Positions 10,717 to 23,229 of a DNA stretch of 64,000 nt are shown piece by piece (the first letter of the stretch is position 1; each line of letters starts with the position of its first letter). The notes beneath the pieces are model-generated. The model did not search any database, was not told the DNA's origin, and saw only the letters and a list, made by a program, of their open reading frames with translations. Source of the DNA: Cryptomeria japonica (lineage: Eukaryota > Streptophyta > Pinopsida > Cupressales > Cupressaceae); contig NC_081414.1 in NCBI RefSeq assembly GCF_030272615.1, positions 659,968,438-660,032,437 on the forward strand, given 5' to 3'. The position numbers were made by a program, and so were the translations under genes.

Positions 10717-11738
10717 TGTAGTGTTATAAAATTGTGACCCTAGCAATTTTTGACTGCATTAGGGTCCTCATGCACGTGAACTCGAATCCTCTAGCCTAAT
10801 CGGAGACTAGAGAGTGCTTGGCTTGCGAAAACAACTTCTTCCTTGGCCTCTATATCACCCCAACTACATTCTACCCTAGAGAAAGGGGTAGGATAGGGGC
10901 GTGGCACCACTATCCCCCCTAGGATAGGGGCATGGGAGGAAAAGGGCATGATGCCCCTGTCCTTGCCCTATTTTGGGTCAAGACATTCCTAGAGCATGCA
11001 TTGTGGGTTGTGTAGTGAGTGGGAAAAATCTCCCGATGTCGGCCCATGATGAAATTCAAATCCACCAAACATGTATTTAAGGGGAATTCATCCTCTCATT
11101 TTCATAAGTTGGATAAGTGGAAGATGGGTAAGATTGGAGTGTGCATAAGTGATCAAGCATTCAAGAGCATTCAAGCATTCTTTTCTAGCATTGAGCATTG
11201 TCAAGTTTCCTTTCAAGGCTAGGTGTTGCATTGAATCCAAGGATTCAACCATTGAAGAGGAGATCCCTTTCAACATTCAATTCCACATAAGTATTTCTAT
11301 CAACATTGCTACTACAACCTCCCTTGAGGTGATTTACAATTCAGTCTTTCATTTTCATCTACTTGCTAGTACTTTCTTTCATTACTTGGTTAATTCCAAA
11401 ATTGGGGTTTGACCTAAAGGCAAACCCCCAATCCCAACCCATTTTCCTCTCTTTTCTATGTGTAGGTTGCAGGTGCGTAGCTGTACTTTTGGATTCGGGC
11501 TTCATTTGTAGAGGCAGAAAAACCCTTTTCATTTTGCAGATTTTTTGGAGGACTGTGTACATTCTCGCCACGGTCCATGCAACTTTTCCTCAAATTCACA
11601 GGGCTACTTCATCTCGACATTTTACTGCCAAATTCAGGTGCATAGCTTTATCCCATATTCTGATCTCAAGTTATAATTAGTTCTTTATCACATTTGCACG
11701 ACATAATTCAATCAATTCCTTTCCAAATCCACTTTACA
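10717..11738 (+). repeat. TE2 3' LTR
   Basis: It begins TGTAGTGTTATAAAATTG and ends CCACTTTACA. The reverse complement of TE5's LTR (37798-39019) starts TGTAGTGTCATAAAATTG, ends CCACTTTACA and matches in between, including blocks near 10861-10931 and 11413-11600. This fixes both ends. Confidence 0.85.
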
Positions 11739-11834
11739 TATTTGTTGGTTACAAAACCCTAGATACATCAAGATTCAAATACACTTTACATATTTGTTGG
11801 TTACAAAACCCTAGATACATCAAGATTCAAATGA
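11731..11834. repeat. 52-bp tandem duplication across the TE2 LTR end
   Basis: The unit starting ACTTTACATATTTGTTGG occurs at 11731-11782 and again at 11783-11834. It includes the last 8 bases of the TE2 LTR plus 44 bases of flank, so it arose after TE2 inserted. Confidence 0.9.
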
Positions 11835-12744
11835 ATTTGCATCATAGATCATCACAGATCATTACAAATCATCATACAGACTATTACAACAAATATCAAC
11901 ACAATTTCAATCGTTGAATAATGATAACACAACACCGCACATCGATATGATAAGTAGTCAAACCCTTAAAATATTATTCTATTATCTTCGTTGTTTCCCA
12001 AGAAATTCCATCCTTAATCATGCCAAAATAGTATTTTAATTTCTCACACAGATTGTGACACATCATCATCAAGTTATGAACATAATGAAATTCACCACCA
12101 AACCATAAAACATCGTCGGTTAAGAAGTCTTGTTACCAATTCTAAATCCTGCTAAAACCTTATTGAAAATACAATAGTAAATCATAAACATGACTTCTGG
12201 TTATCAAAATATGGTACAGTTCTAGTAATAGACTCATTACAATGATATAAATACATGTTTCAAACCGTAACACCTAATTCCTCATCAATCTTCAAAACTA
12301 ATTGCTTAAGTATAACATTGTTTCATGTTTACCAATTAAAGTCCTATTTGCCAGGTTTTTTGTTAGTTGCATAGTTCATCTCACCAACTTAATCCATTAA
12401 AGGTTAGATTACAGCAGTAAACCTAGAGGACAAATTAATCAAGAATAAACAATTGTCATACTTGTCATCAATGACAACACAAATAACTGATCACCAAGTC
12501 ACCAACCAATATCTCAATCTATACCAGTCATACATCACCATGCCATCATTCTCCTTATCATATGAACTATATCATCACCAACAATCCTTCAATATATTAT
12601 CACCAATAGTGCTTCAATATATAATCACCAACAATCCTTAAACTGATATGTCAACATCATCATCAGTTATGCTTATCATGCTAACATTGTTATATTTCTT
12701 TTTCTTTTTCAGGATATTTTAGCTGTATAGATTGTTGGAGTAGA
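11835..12744 (-). other. Probable TE3 3' non-coding region
   Basis: I see no coding potential on either strand. There is a short degenerate tandem repeat at about 12565-12640 built on ATATATCATCACCAACAATCC. Assignment to TE3 rests only on adjacency to its integrase end. Confidence 0.4.
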
Positions 12745-13950
12745 GGATACTAGGTGTAGAATCTCTTCAAGTGGATGGTGTTGATCGGTTCACAAAGTTG
12801 TTCTTCTTTCGGTGTTGATATTTGGTAAGTGCCAAAGCTAAATACTGCGGTAACAATGTAGGGACCCAACCAGTTGGGTTCAAACTTCCCTTTTTGTTCC
12901 CGATGCTGTTGATTTTTAGATTCTCTCTCAAAACAAGCTCACCAACCTAAAATTCTCTGTGTCGAACTTTCTTGTTATAGCCTCTAGACATTATCTTCTG
13001 GTAAGCTCTTAGATGATCGAATGCCACTTGGCAATGTTCATCCAACAATTTGAGTTCTTGCAATCTAGATATTCTACGATCTTCATTAGTGATAAGACCT
13101 TGCAAAGAAACTCTCAAAGAAGGAATTTCAACCTCAATAGGCAAGACTGCTTCGGCCCCATACACCAAAGCCAAAGGTGTATCCCCAGTAGGTGTCCCGG
13201 TGCTTTTTCTATAAGGCCATAATGCTAGATTGAGCTGCAGATGTCAATCCTTTCCAAATTTGTTGACTTTTCTATGCAGGATGGTCAACAAAGTTTTATT
13301 AGATGCTTCAGCTTGTCCATTTCCTTGAGGGTAGTATATGGAAGACCAAAGTTGTTTGATTTTGAACTTGTCACAGAGCTCATCTATATCCTTGTTCTTG
13401 AACTACCCTCCATTGTTAGTTACAATTGAGGAGGGGATTCAATACATGTAGATGATGTAGTTAAGAATGAACATGCCACTTGTTTGCTGGTTTCTTTGAT
13501 TAGCAAAATCACTTTAACCCACTTAGTGAAGTATTCGGTGGTAGTTATGATAAAATTATGTTCATTGGATGATGAAGGATAGATTTGGCCAATAAGGTCA
13601 AATGCCCATTATTGAAAAGGCCACTGTGTGATAAAAGGTATGAGCTCCCTTGTTGGAGAATGTATGAGATTTCCATGCAGCTGTCATTTTTGACAAGTTT
13701 TAACTCCATATCTGGCCAATTGTAGCCAACCCTTAGCAGTTTCTGAGCTAGAGTTAGACTATTTGAGTGAGATCCACAAATACCTTCATGAAATTCAAAT
13801 AACACATTTTGAGACTCTTCAAGTTCTAGAAACCTAAGAAAAGTACTATCTAAACCATGCCTATATAGATCGTTAGCGATGATGACATACTGTGAAGCAT
13901 TACAGATCAGGTTTCTTTTCTCATTGCAAGTAAGGTTATCAAGGGTGACT
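12745..13950 (-). pseudogene. TE3 integrase (broken)
   Basis: Read on the minus strand, the N-terminal zinc-binding part has FHEGICGSHSNSLTLAQKL and GYNWPDMELKL. The catalytic core follows with FDLIGQI and a second-aspartate motif changed to VTNNGGQF (Asp to Asn). GNGQAEASNKTLL carries the glutamate. The C-terminal part includes LVYGAEAVLPIEVEIPSL and RGYNKKVRHREF. Several frameshifts and stops separate these pieces. The role in an intact copy is insertion of cDNA. The changed aspartate and frame breaks make this copy inactive. Confidence 0.85.
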
Positions 13951-14282
13951 TGGTCATGTAAGTAGGAGTGGATATTGTTATAGTGAGATGAGTCATGCTT
14001 AATGATGGACTAGACCATCTGAGAATTAGGGGAATCATAAGAAAGATAGTGAGGTTCTTCCACCAGGAACTCATAGCGGAACTCTTTTTCTTGTAACTGT
14101 GGTATAGATGGCAATTTATTCTTAGTATCTGTTACTCTGTTTGTTGATCTAGGAACCTACTGAAATGAAATAAAGACAAAGTATTTCTTAAAGTGATCAA
14201 CCATTCTTTTATAGGACATCAGGTTTTCATCCCGAGTTTGATACACATCGTTGATCTGGTTGATTATCAATTGATAGTCACT

Positions 14283-14610
14283 TTAGATGTATATATCAAG
14301 AAATTTCCATTCAAAATCTAGTTTGATTCCATTCACCAAGGCTTCATATTTCACAATATTGCTGGTACAAGGAAAAAGGATCTTGCACCCCTTTGGAATT
14401 GAGTATCTCTGAGGAGTGATAAAAATAATCCTAGCACCAGAAACTTGTTGAGTAAAAGATCCATCAAAGAACATTTTCCATGATCGCTGAGTAAGATGCA
14501 TTATAGATTCATTTGGAAATTCTATGTTCAGAGGTTGATTATCTTCAAGCAAAGTGCCAACAAGTTGATCTACAATGAATTTTCCTTTCATAGCTTTGTG
14601 TTATACATAC
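14283..14610 (-). pseudogene. TE3 second RNase H-like domain
   Basis: A 102-codon segment contains RSWKMFFDGSFTQQVSGARI followed by KYEALVNGIKLDFEW. This is the FDGS...YEAL pattern of the additional RNase H of Tat-lineage gypsy elements. The first aspartate (FFDGS) and the glutamate of YEAL are present. It lies directly after the first RNase H and before integrase, as expected for the lineage. The stretch 13951-14282 between it and integrase has only degenerate fragments. Confidence 0.8.
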
Positions 14611-15800
14611 TCAATGCCAAATTTTGTGAGTATCATAACCCAATTAGCCAATCTCCTTGTGAGTGTTGCTTTGCTTAGAAGATATTTCAGAGGATCAATC
14701 TTAGCAACTAGTTTGATAGAATGTGCTAGCATGTAATGTCTCAATTTCTATGAAGTGAAGACCATTGCCAAACAAGCTTTCTCAATGATATTGTAATTCA
14801 TCTCATAGGACACCAACATCCTGATGATATAGTATATAGTTTGTTCCTTGTTTTTCTCATCTTGTTGAGCCAAAAGTACCCCTAGTGATGTGTCAGTAGC
14901 TGATATATAGAGAATCAAAGGTTTGCCTTGAATCGGTGGCATCAAAATGGGTGGATTGGAAAGATATTACTTGATTTTTTCTAGTTGTTGTTCACATTCT
15001 TCATCCCAGTTGTATGTAACTCCTTTTTGTAATGTTTTCATGAATGGTTGAGCCTTATCTACTAGCTGAGAAATGAAGCATCTTATTGATTGGAGCTGCC
15101 CTTGTAGAGTTCTCATTTGACTTACATTCTTTGGAGGTGGCGTTTCCATTATAGCTTTAACTTTTTCTGGATCAACTTCAATCCCTTTTTCTGAAACAAT
15201 GTATCCTAACAGTTTGCTAGATGTAACTCTAAATGTACATTTCTTAGGATTTAGTCAAAGTTTAAAATTTTCCATTCTGTCTAAGATTAGACCCAATTCT
15301 TTGAGATGTGTTGATCTTTTCATAGATTTGACCAGGGTATCATCTACATAGTCTTCCATGTTTTTGTGCATCATGTCATGAAAGATCGTAGTTACAACTC
15401 TTTGATAGGTAGGACCTGCATTCTGTAAGTCGAAGGGCATGACATTCTAGCAGAAAGTTCCCTAGGCACATGTGAATGTTGTTTTCTCTTGATCTTCAGG
15501 TGTGATTTTGATTTGGTTGTATTCGAAAAATCAATCCATTAGAGAGTAAATTTCATAGCCAACAGTCATGTCTACTATCATGTCAATGTTAAGCAATGGA
15601 AAATCATCTTTTGGACATGCCTTGTTTAAGTCTTTGAAGTCGGTGCAGACGCAGATTGATTTATCAGGTTTTAAAATAGGGACAATGTTGGATATCCACT
15701 CAGCATAATCAATTGCTCAGATGAATCTTGCTTTGAGTAATTTCTCTAGCATAGATTTAACAAGAAATGTAACATAAGGATGCATTTTTTCAGAGTTTTT
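14611..15800 (-). pseudogene. TE3 reverse transcriptase and RNase H
   Basis: The RT fingers and palm contain CTDFKDLNKACPKDDFPL, then MPFDLQNAGPTYQRVV and the catalytic MEDYVDDTLV (YVDD at 15339-15350). The connection follows with ETPPPKNVSQMRTLQGQL. RNase H begins at PLILYISATDTSLGVLLAQ, where a usual Asp is Ile-Ser-Ala-Thr-Asp in context, and ends TRRLANWVMILTKFGIEY. In-frame stops lie at about 15250, 15440, 14966 and 14747. An intact copy would copy element RNA to DNA; this one cannot make the full protein. Confidence 0.88.
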
Positions 15801-17715
15801 ATTTGACAAGTTTGACTGCATGAGAAATTGAAAGATGATACATTATAAGGTCAGGATCCAGACCCAACATATCAGAATATGTCCATGCAAAGTTGATCTT
15901 TTTCTCTATGAAGAAATCAATAAACTCTTTCAATTCTTCTATTGATAAGGATTGAGACACATGTATTATATGTTGAGTTTCTTCTGTTCCAATGTTCACT
16001 GGTTGTGTAGGTTCAATCAGTATTGATGAACACTCTTGAAAGTGATTAGGTAGAAAATCAACCATCTCACCTTCAGGTGCCTCAGGGAGGTTTTCATCAT
16101 CAGATACGTCTTTTATTTTTACCTTTTTTGGTTCTGATATCACCACAGTGTGGTTTATGCCATCAGAACACTTGTTTTTCTTCTTTTTATATTTGAGACT
16201 AAGATACTTGACATAAGTTTCTATCATGTTCACACTCTGTTCATTGATGGAAGAGTTCATGGGTTCAACTACATTAAGGTAACATGCTAAGGCATAGTCA
16301 TTGGAAAAAGTAGGGATATCCATGGGTTGGTCTTGAAGGGTACAGTCAATAAGCTCAGGGTATACCAGGGATAAAGATTCGACGAGTTGAAGGGAATTCA
16401 CAGTATTGTCATCACAACCATGGACCGTCAAGTTGAGTTATAGAAGACTACCTTGTGTTAGCATCTTGAGACCGGGAAGAGTCATAACATGATTATCGAA
16501 GCCTATGTTTGCATTTAGAGCATCCAACCCAGCATACCTACCACTAGACCCTTCTCCTACTTCAGACTGGACTACATATTGTGGTTCAACAACAATAGCT
16601 TCTTTAGATAGAGTTTCAACATTCATGAAAAAGTAGTCATAGTTTGGTGTTGAATAGGTAATATCATAGATGGATCTCATTTTAAAAGATGAAGCATCTG
16701 ACTCCTCTTCAAGCGATTCAGTAAAGGCATGTATGGTATCAATATGAACATCTTTTATGTTGCAAGTTCCTTCTTGTTCTATTTCAATGATAACCTATAG
16801 TTGGCATACCTATTCACATAGCCTTGATGACTCTGTGAGTTTTTATCTTCTTTCCCATTCAACTTCTTCTTGACTTATGACCAGTCCTACTTGACTAGCC
16901 TCTAGTTCTTTAGTTATGCTCCCATACCTGATTTGTTTTGTCTCATCAGATGGAGATATAGTAGGTGAGTGATTTTCATGTGCTTTCTCTTTTCTTAGTT
17001 GTTGCTTATAAGATTCTTGTCTTTTTAGTCTAACTTCCTCTAGTTCTCATTGTAGCTTCATCTGTGCTATTTCTTGTGCTTCATCTATAGTATCAATGGA
17101 TTCTTCAAGATTTTCTTCAGTAGATGCACCTTATAGAGGTTATGGACTCCATTCATACTTATTTGAGTTTCTTTATGAATCTTCTTCTAGTATCCTTCTT
17201 GTATATGTGACAAGAATGTTTAATGGTGCAAACATTTCTTTGATTCTTTCCACCTATTCTCTCATTTCTTCTGGAATTTCCACTTCTGATCTTCTTCTTG
17301 CTGGTACCTTTGGAACTTGGTTATAGGCTTCTTCTTCTCTTTTGATTGCCAACTCTTCTTGTTCTTTCTCATATTATTCCTTAGTTTGAGGTCTGTTTAC
17401 TTCCTCTGGTGTTTGATGTGACCTATAAGATTGTTGCTTTTGCCTTGATGGTTTATTTAGATGATATCCAAGTTTGGTTTTATCATTTGTAGACTTGGTT
17501 TTCAACTTGATGGGCTTAGTAATTACTTCTTCTAATTTTCCTAGAGTATCTATACCTAAATACCCCCTACGTTGGATTATCTGATAACCTTTACCATATT
17601 GTTCAGGAGAAATTTCACAACGTTGCACTTCTCTATCTTCATTTCCCTCTTTGTAAAGCCATTCGATAACAACTACCTCTTCTATTTGATTTGCAAAGGA
17701 AGCAGAGGATTGCAC
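15799..17715 (-). pseudogene. TE3 linker between protease and RT
   Basis: An acidic to mixed-charge region of several frame pieces (17374-17715, 16438-16680, 15799-16431) contains EAPEGEMVDFLPNHFQE and ends INFAWTYSDMLGLDPDLI. The last phrase is the typical lead-in to the RT of plant gypsy elements. No further domain is recognised. A long protease-RT spacer is known in Tat-type elements. Confidence 0.65.
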
Positions 17716-17952
17716 AAATGTTCCATCATAGATGACATTTGCAGGTGAAGTTTGTGGTTTTATAGCTTCAGATAGTTTTCCAAACTATCTAGGTGATGGG
17801 GGAAGAGATATCAATGAAAGTACATGTTCTATCTTGTATCCACCCATGCCGGCTTCTATGATTTTTAGATTCTTTTCTAATTCCTTCATCATAGCTTCTA
17901 AACTTTCAGCTATAGAGGCTTCTCTATTGTGAGGAACAAGAGTATCAACATA

Positions 17953-18330
17953 TTATTTTAATGCATTGCAAGAATAGCTGGTATCAGTAGGAACACTGAC
18001 CTCAACTCTATTATAGGGAAACTTCAAGCACTGATGGCATGTAGATGGCAATGCTTGCATATCATGAATCCATGGTATGCTCAACAAAATATTACAAGAT
18101 AGAGGAAGGTCAAGCACTTGACAGATAACATCTCTTTCCATGGGTCCTACCCTGATTGGTAATAGTACCAGACCCTTAGAGGTTCTCTCTTCTTCATCAT
18201 AAGCTTTTATTGTTATCTTCTTTCTTGGATCTATATCATTCTCACAAAATTCCAATTGTATGAGTATATTGTAAGTACAAATGTTTAGTCCAATGCCTCC
18301 ATCTATCAAAACAAATTTGACTCAATGTTT
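17953..18330 (-). pseudogene. TE3 aspartic protease
   Basis: The minus-strand frame contains FVLIDGGIGLNICTYNIL, the active-site region of Tat-type proteases (D-G-G in place of D-[ST]-G), then GLVLLPIRVGPMERDVICQV. It ends LLSIPWIHDMQALPSTCHQC, all diagnostic of the family. An in-frame stop precedes the active site near 18321. In an intact copy it would process the gag-pol polyprotein. Confidence 0.85.
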
Positions 18331-19487
18331 ATGGATCATGGCTTCAATGTGTAATGGTTGATTATGTGGATGGTTCAAGGAATTATCATCTTCTTCAAAG
18401 GACATGTAGTGAGGTGAGGTTAGGTGGCCCACTATAGATTGAAACCAATCTAGATCTAAGTCTTTGGGGATGTTGGTAGCAAGCAAAGCTTTGTCTAGGA
18501 TCTCTCTATGAGTAGGATAGATCTTAAGCAGTTTGAAAATAGACATTTGAGCAATAGTTCATTTTATCTATTCAACAATGTTGTAGCCAGAAGAAGACGG
18601 TGAATCCAGTTGTTTAGATGGGAAAGGCTTAGCAGTGTTTGCAGATGGTTGTTTGTTTGAAGATGTCGGTTGTTTTGATGATGACATTTGATTGGAAGGT
18701 GAGGAACCAACTCCTTTGAGAGTAACTTTTTGTTGGGAATGGGTCACAATGTTTGTAGCTCTTGATTTGTCTTTCTCTTCTTTGACTATGATTACATTAC
18801 AATGCTCTGATCGAGAAGGTTCAAGCATGTTGATGACATTATTTTTGTTGGTATAGGTATTATTTATCTTGGTACCTCCCTTGGATTTAGAGGATTCTCC
18901 TTTCTCATAAGTAGGCAAGGGATCTTTGAACGCTTTGTGGTCAGAGTTGGTTGCATGATTTTGAACAACAATTTTTCCATTATCGATAAGGTATTGAATC
19001 TCATGTTTGAGTTTCATGCATTTATTAGTTGTGTGACCCTTGCTTCGGTGATATTCACAATAATCATTTTCCCTCCATCATTTTGGGTTTGACTTCAGGA
19101 TCGTATGGTTTGGAGTTGTCAGGCAATGCAATCAGATCATTTGCCAACAAATTCTTAAGAGCTATTTCATACGATTCTCCCAAAGGAGTGAAATCATGTT
19201 TAGGCTTTGAAATCCAAGGCTTATCTTTAAACCACTCTTTCGATTTCTTAGGAGGGTTTTCTGCAGTACTTTCAATAGCTTTGAGGGCTTGTGTGCCAAT
19301 AGTCAGATTAAATACTACTGGTTTTGGTTTTGGTTTTGGTTTAATAGTATCAACTACTCCATCATTCACAATATTTCTATTATTATCTTTGCCATATTTC
19401 CAACATTTGTTCTTCTCTTTAGAAATAGAGCGATGTTGTGTTTCCTTATAAAGTGAGATTTCTCCTTTCTTCACAAGCACATCTTCT
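18331..19487 (-). pseudogene. TE3 gag C-terminal part with CCHC-like finger
   Basis: The frame from the TE4 junction gives a Lys-rich region (TIKPKPKPKPVVFNLTIG), then CEYHRSKGHTTNKC at about 19018-19060 followed by MKLKHEIQYLIDNGKI. A Ser/Lys-rich spacer leads to the protease. The finger and following helix match the arrangement in TE2 at 8220-8305. The reading frame is cut by TE4; its N-terminal half resumes at 32577. Confidence 0.8.
19483..19487. repeat. Target-site duplication of TE4, left copy (CTTCT)
   Basis: CTTCT precedes the first LTR base and is repeated at 32577-32581. Confidence 0.95.
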
Positions 19488-21124
19488 TGTAGACACCTAA
19501 AAATGGTCAACGCTTGTGGAATCGTACTTTAACATTTACGCATTGCCTTATTTTAGGGTTTTTGCATCGCATTAACATTTCTCCTATGTCACGCATTTGG
19601 TCTTTATCATTTGCGAGCATCGAGTCCTTCTTCTGCATTCTTCATTTGTCTCGCTTTCGAATTTGGTCTTGTCAATAACAATATCAGTCATGATTTTGGT
19701 CAATCTTATCCTGTCGCATTTATGTGCGTATTCATTTATCATCATTTTGGATATCGTCAATCCTAATTAGGGTTTTGTCCTCTTACCAATCTTGTCATCA
19801 TGCGATTGATTTGTCATCGATTCTTGTCTTTTGATCAATTTGTCATCAATCTAGTCATTTTGTGATCTATTTTGTCATCGATCCTTATCAACTTGTCAAT
19901 TTTGTCATTTTGTGATTGATTTGTCATCGATCATCGTCTTTCTCAATCGTGTCAATTTGGATCAATTTGTCATTGTTCCTCATCAATTGGCGCATTTATC
20001 AATCAAATCGTTTGTCAGCATTGGTCATTTATCAAGTCAGAATCATGATTAAATCGACGTCAATTATCCTTTGTCAAGACCTAATTGTCATCCTTGCATT
20101 TCTAATTCATCTTTTAGGGTTTCATGATTTTATTCATTCAACCCTATTTGTCATTTCTCCCTCTAGGTTAAACAATTTATTTATTTATCCTAGGTCTTCT
20201 TGTCACAATTAAATGTTTAATTTAATTGGCTAACTAATTATTCCTCTTTTTGTGAATTAATTAATAAATGACAAATTATTACTTGATTTACCTAATTTCT
20301 CCTAATTTCCTAATTTTTCATCAATTTCTAAATTTCCTCTTTGTGAATTGATTAATAAATGAAAAATTATTAATTAATTCACTAAATTCCTAATTTCCTC
20401 ATTTCCTAATTCCTATTTTCCGCATTTTCTAATTTCCCAATTCCTAATTTTCCAATTTTCCAATTTTCCTAATTTCTAATTCAATTTCCTCCTATTTTTC
20501 TCCTAATTTCATGAGAATGACATTTCAATTTTTCATAATTTGTCATAATTGACAATCAATCAATTTTGACATAGAAATTTGTCATAAATTATCAATCAAT
20601 CAATTTTGCATAGAAAGTGCAAATTTGTCATAAATTTGTCATAATTGACATAATTGATTTGCAATTTCCATTTGAATCTCTTCATGCTAATTTGATCATC
20701 TCTCCAATTTATCTATAAATTGGATGAATTTCTTCAATCCCAATCTAATCACATTATCGAATGAATCACTTTTTCGAATCACATTATCAAATGAATCACT
20801 TTTTCGAATCCCTACCTAGTCGAATCAATCACGCTTCGAGTATTCTTGTGCTACAATCTTGTCTACTTGCTTTCATATCATGCTTATGCACTAGTAGGTG
20901 AGATCCACAAACAAAGCTATTTGAAGGAGAAAGAAGGAAAATGGAGCCACATGAAGGAGATATTCAAGTCTGTATTTGGTTTGCTTAGTTTTCAATCTTG
21001 AATGTCTTGTTTTCATGTCTTTATTGAGTGTAATTAGGATTGATCATTGCATTTGAGCTTTTGTGATTGAGCTATGACTAATATTTGCTATTGTTTGTGA
21101 TGATTTCCACATTTCCTAGCTACA
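19488..21124 (+). repeat. TE4 5' LTR
   Basis: It starts TGTAGACACC and ends CTAGCTACA, with full-length similarity to 30940-32576. It is rich in ATTTGTCAT and CCTAATTTC short repeats. Confidence 0.97.
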
Positions 21125-21129
21125 TTAAT

Positions 21130-21148
21130 TGGTGAACCCGACGTGAAC
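21130..21148 (+). other. TE4 primer-binding site
   Basis: TGGTGAACCCGACGTGAAC, five bases after the LTR. TE5 has the related TGGTGAACTCGACGTC in the same position. I cannot name the tRNA with certainty. Confidence 0.75.
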
Positions 21149-23229
21149 TAACCCCCTAACCATGCTTTTGAGTGCTTTTGAGTTGATTTGCAGGTCAAAA
21201 ACCCAAGAAACAGGGTAATGCAGGGTTTTCTAGGAACTTTTGTGCCTGTGTCAAGTATTCTGTGCCTGAGTTATGCATTCTGCGCCTATGTTATGCATTC
21301 TGCACCTGTGTCAAGGACAATCTATGCTTGTTTCAAGCATTCTGCGCCTGTGTCAAGACTTTTGTGCCTGTGTAGGGACCATAAACAAAGGTAAAAGATA
21401 GTGTTTTTCACTAGCAAATTGTTTTCTTTTGCATTCTGTTTCTGCTTTTTTTTGGTTTTGTTGGTACTAATTCTCTATGCAGAACCTTGCATACACATGG
21501 CAAAGATAACAAATGAAACTACTAACACATTTTTGTGCAGGTTCGATAGTCAACGACTAGACATATCAAACTTCTGAGTTGGGTTTTGCAGGTTGCCTTG
21601 GAATACAACTAAGCTTTGTGTTTGAAATTAATATTTAGGCACCTAGTATGATTTCTAAATAGGATGGAATGAATATATGTTTGCTTTGATTGTTGAGTTT
21701 GACATTGGAGTAGGAGAGTATGCTCTCATCCTTCTTAGGGTGATCAGAAATCCAGATCTTCAATACCATGCTCATGTTTTTGATTATGTGTCACCTTTAG
21801 AGGGCCTGCCTTCCCGACCATTTGCTTTTGTAAGCAAGTGATAATCGTGAGAAGGGAATGACCCAAAGTGAGTACGGCTAGAATACCTTGGCATTCTAAC
21901 TCACTATAAACAAGGAAGGGTTACGTGGGAATTGCAATTACTTGGGAAGTGATGACCCTTGAACTCTTTCTCATATCAACATCTAAGTAGGACCTCATAG
22001 TCTAAATCATGCTTGCGTGACTACATTTGTTTGGTATCTTGATGGGCTTAATGTCTCAATCACGCTTGCGTGACATCAAGGAGTAACGCTTAACAAAAAT
22101 CCTTACTAAACACCTTGTATTTAGAGGCCAAAAATCCTTCTAGTTGCTTGAGAAGGACAAGTTCGGATACTTGGAAGAGATACTAAGTTTGCCATGGGGA
22201 GATTTCCATGGGGATTGATGCTTGGCTGCCCTGAGAAGTGAGTGCCATGGAGGGGAGCCCGTGGGGTCAAGCATCTATGTATTCTCCTCGAATCTCATAA
22301 TGAGTCTACCTCTCAAGTACCTACTTTCCTTGCCTACCATAAGAAATGTGTGAATGAGCATGATTGTCTTGAGTCTAAGTTAAAGTATCTTGTCTTCTTT
22401 ATTTGTCAAAAGTTGAGTTGTGTCTCATTTCAAAAACAAGACAAATTGGTTCAAAACAAGGTTAAACACAAGAACATTTCATCCAACAAAGTTCAAAACA
22501 CCTTCAAACATGGTTGTCAAACATTGTTCAAAATCTTGTCTCAGCATTCATGTCACTTAGATTTAGGTTCATCCTAGGTTTGCATTTTGCAAAGTTCATT
22601 GTCAAGTACCAAGGTTAGGTTTCACCTAGGTCATACTCCTTTGCATATCAATAAGGGTCATTCATTTGCATGTGTCTTCTTGCATTAGAGTAATACCATT
22701 TCATAATTCAACCTTAGGTTTTGCCTTAGGTTGACATTGTCATACATTCATATTTGCATACCCTAGGTCTCTTCATTAAGTTTAGGTCATTATCATATCA
22801 TATTAGGTTTATTTGCATAGTAATTGTCCCTTTGCATATAGTGTCAAAACTAGGTTTTGTCATACTTGAGTAATCCAAATCTTTGATAAACCCTAAGTCA
22901 TTGTTAGGAAGTCTAGACCTTATCAAACTTTTGTCTTTTTGTCATCAATGTCATTTGGTCAAACCTAGCTTAGTATCCAAGCATATAGGTGAGACATTGT
23001 CATTTTGTCCTTTTGTCACTTGGTCCTTTAGTCCTTTGAGGTCTAGACATCATTTCAATTTTCTAAGGGTCTCTTTTTAGATTTGCATTCCAAAAAGTTT
23101 GTCAAAATCTTGAAAAAAACAACAAAAACATAGGTTGCATTCTTACCATAGATTGCATTTTCGTCTATTTAGTTTGGATTTAGTTGCATATCATATATTA
23201 TCCTTGAAAAATTGCATTTGCATAGTGAC
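21149..23229 (+). other. TE4 leader region
   Basis: About 2.1 kb without a supported ORF. At 21235-21375 a degenerate repeat of about 20 bases built on TTCTGTGCCTGTGTCAAG occurs some six times. At 21700-22240 blocks match the reverse complement of TE3's leader (34540-35020), including CACGCTTGCGTGA inverted repeats near 22010 and 22060. A long leader is known in Tat-type elements. Confidence 0.65.

Larger units (their letters stand above)
1..11738 (+). mobile_element. TE2: Ty3/gypsy gag-pro element lacking pol, split by TE1
   Basis: This is the 3' portion of a plus-strand gypsy-type element whose 5' LTR lies before the window. Its own sequence is 1-282 and 7029-11738; the part between is TE1. 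Going 3' it shows a retrotransposon gag domain, a CCHC-like finger, an aspartic-protease-like region, a proline-rich reading frame, a non-coding tail, a purine tract and a 3' LTR starting TGTAGTG and ending TTTACA. No RT, RNase H or integrase is visible, so it looks non-autonomous. Its LTR is related to that of TE5 on the other strand. It appears to be inserted in the 3' non-coding part of TE3; that host assignment is an inference because only one flank is in the window. Confidence 0.78.

Noticed and set aside
22242-22577. A 111-codon plus-strand ORF in TE4's leader
   Set aside because: No recognisable domain and no link to the main frame; it overlaps leader blocks shared with TE3's non-coding leader.
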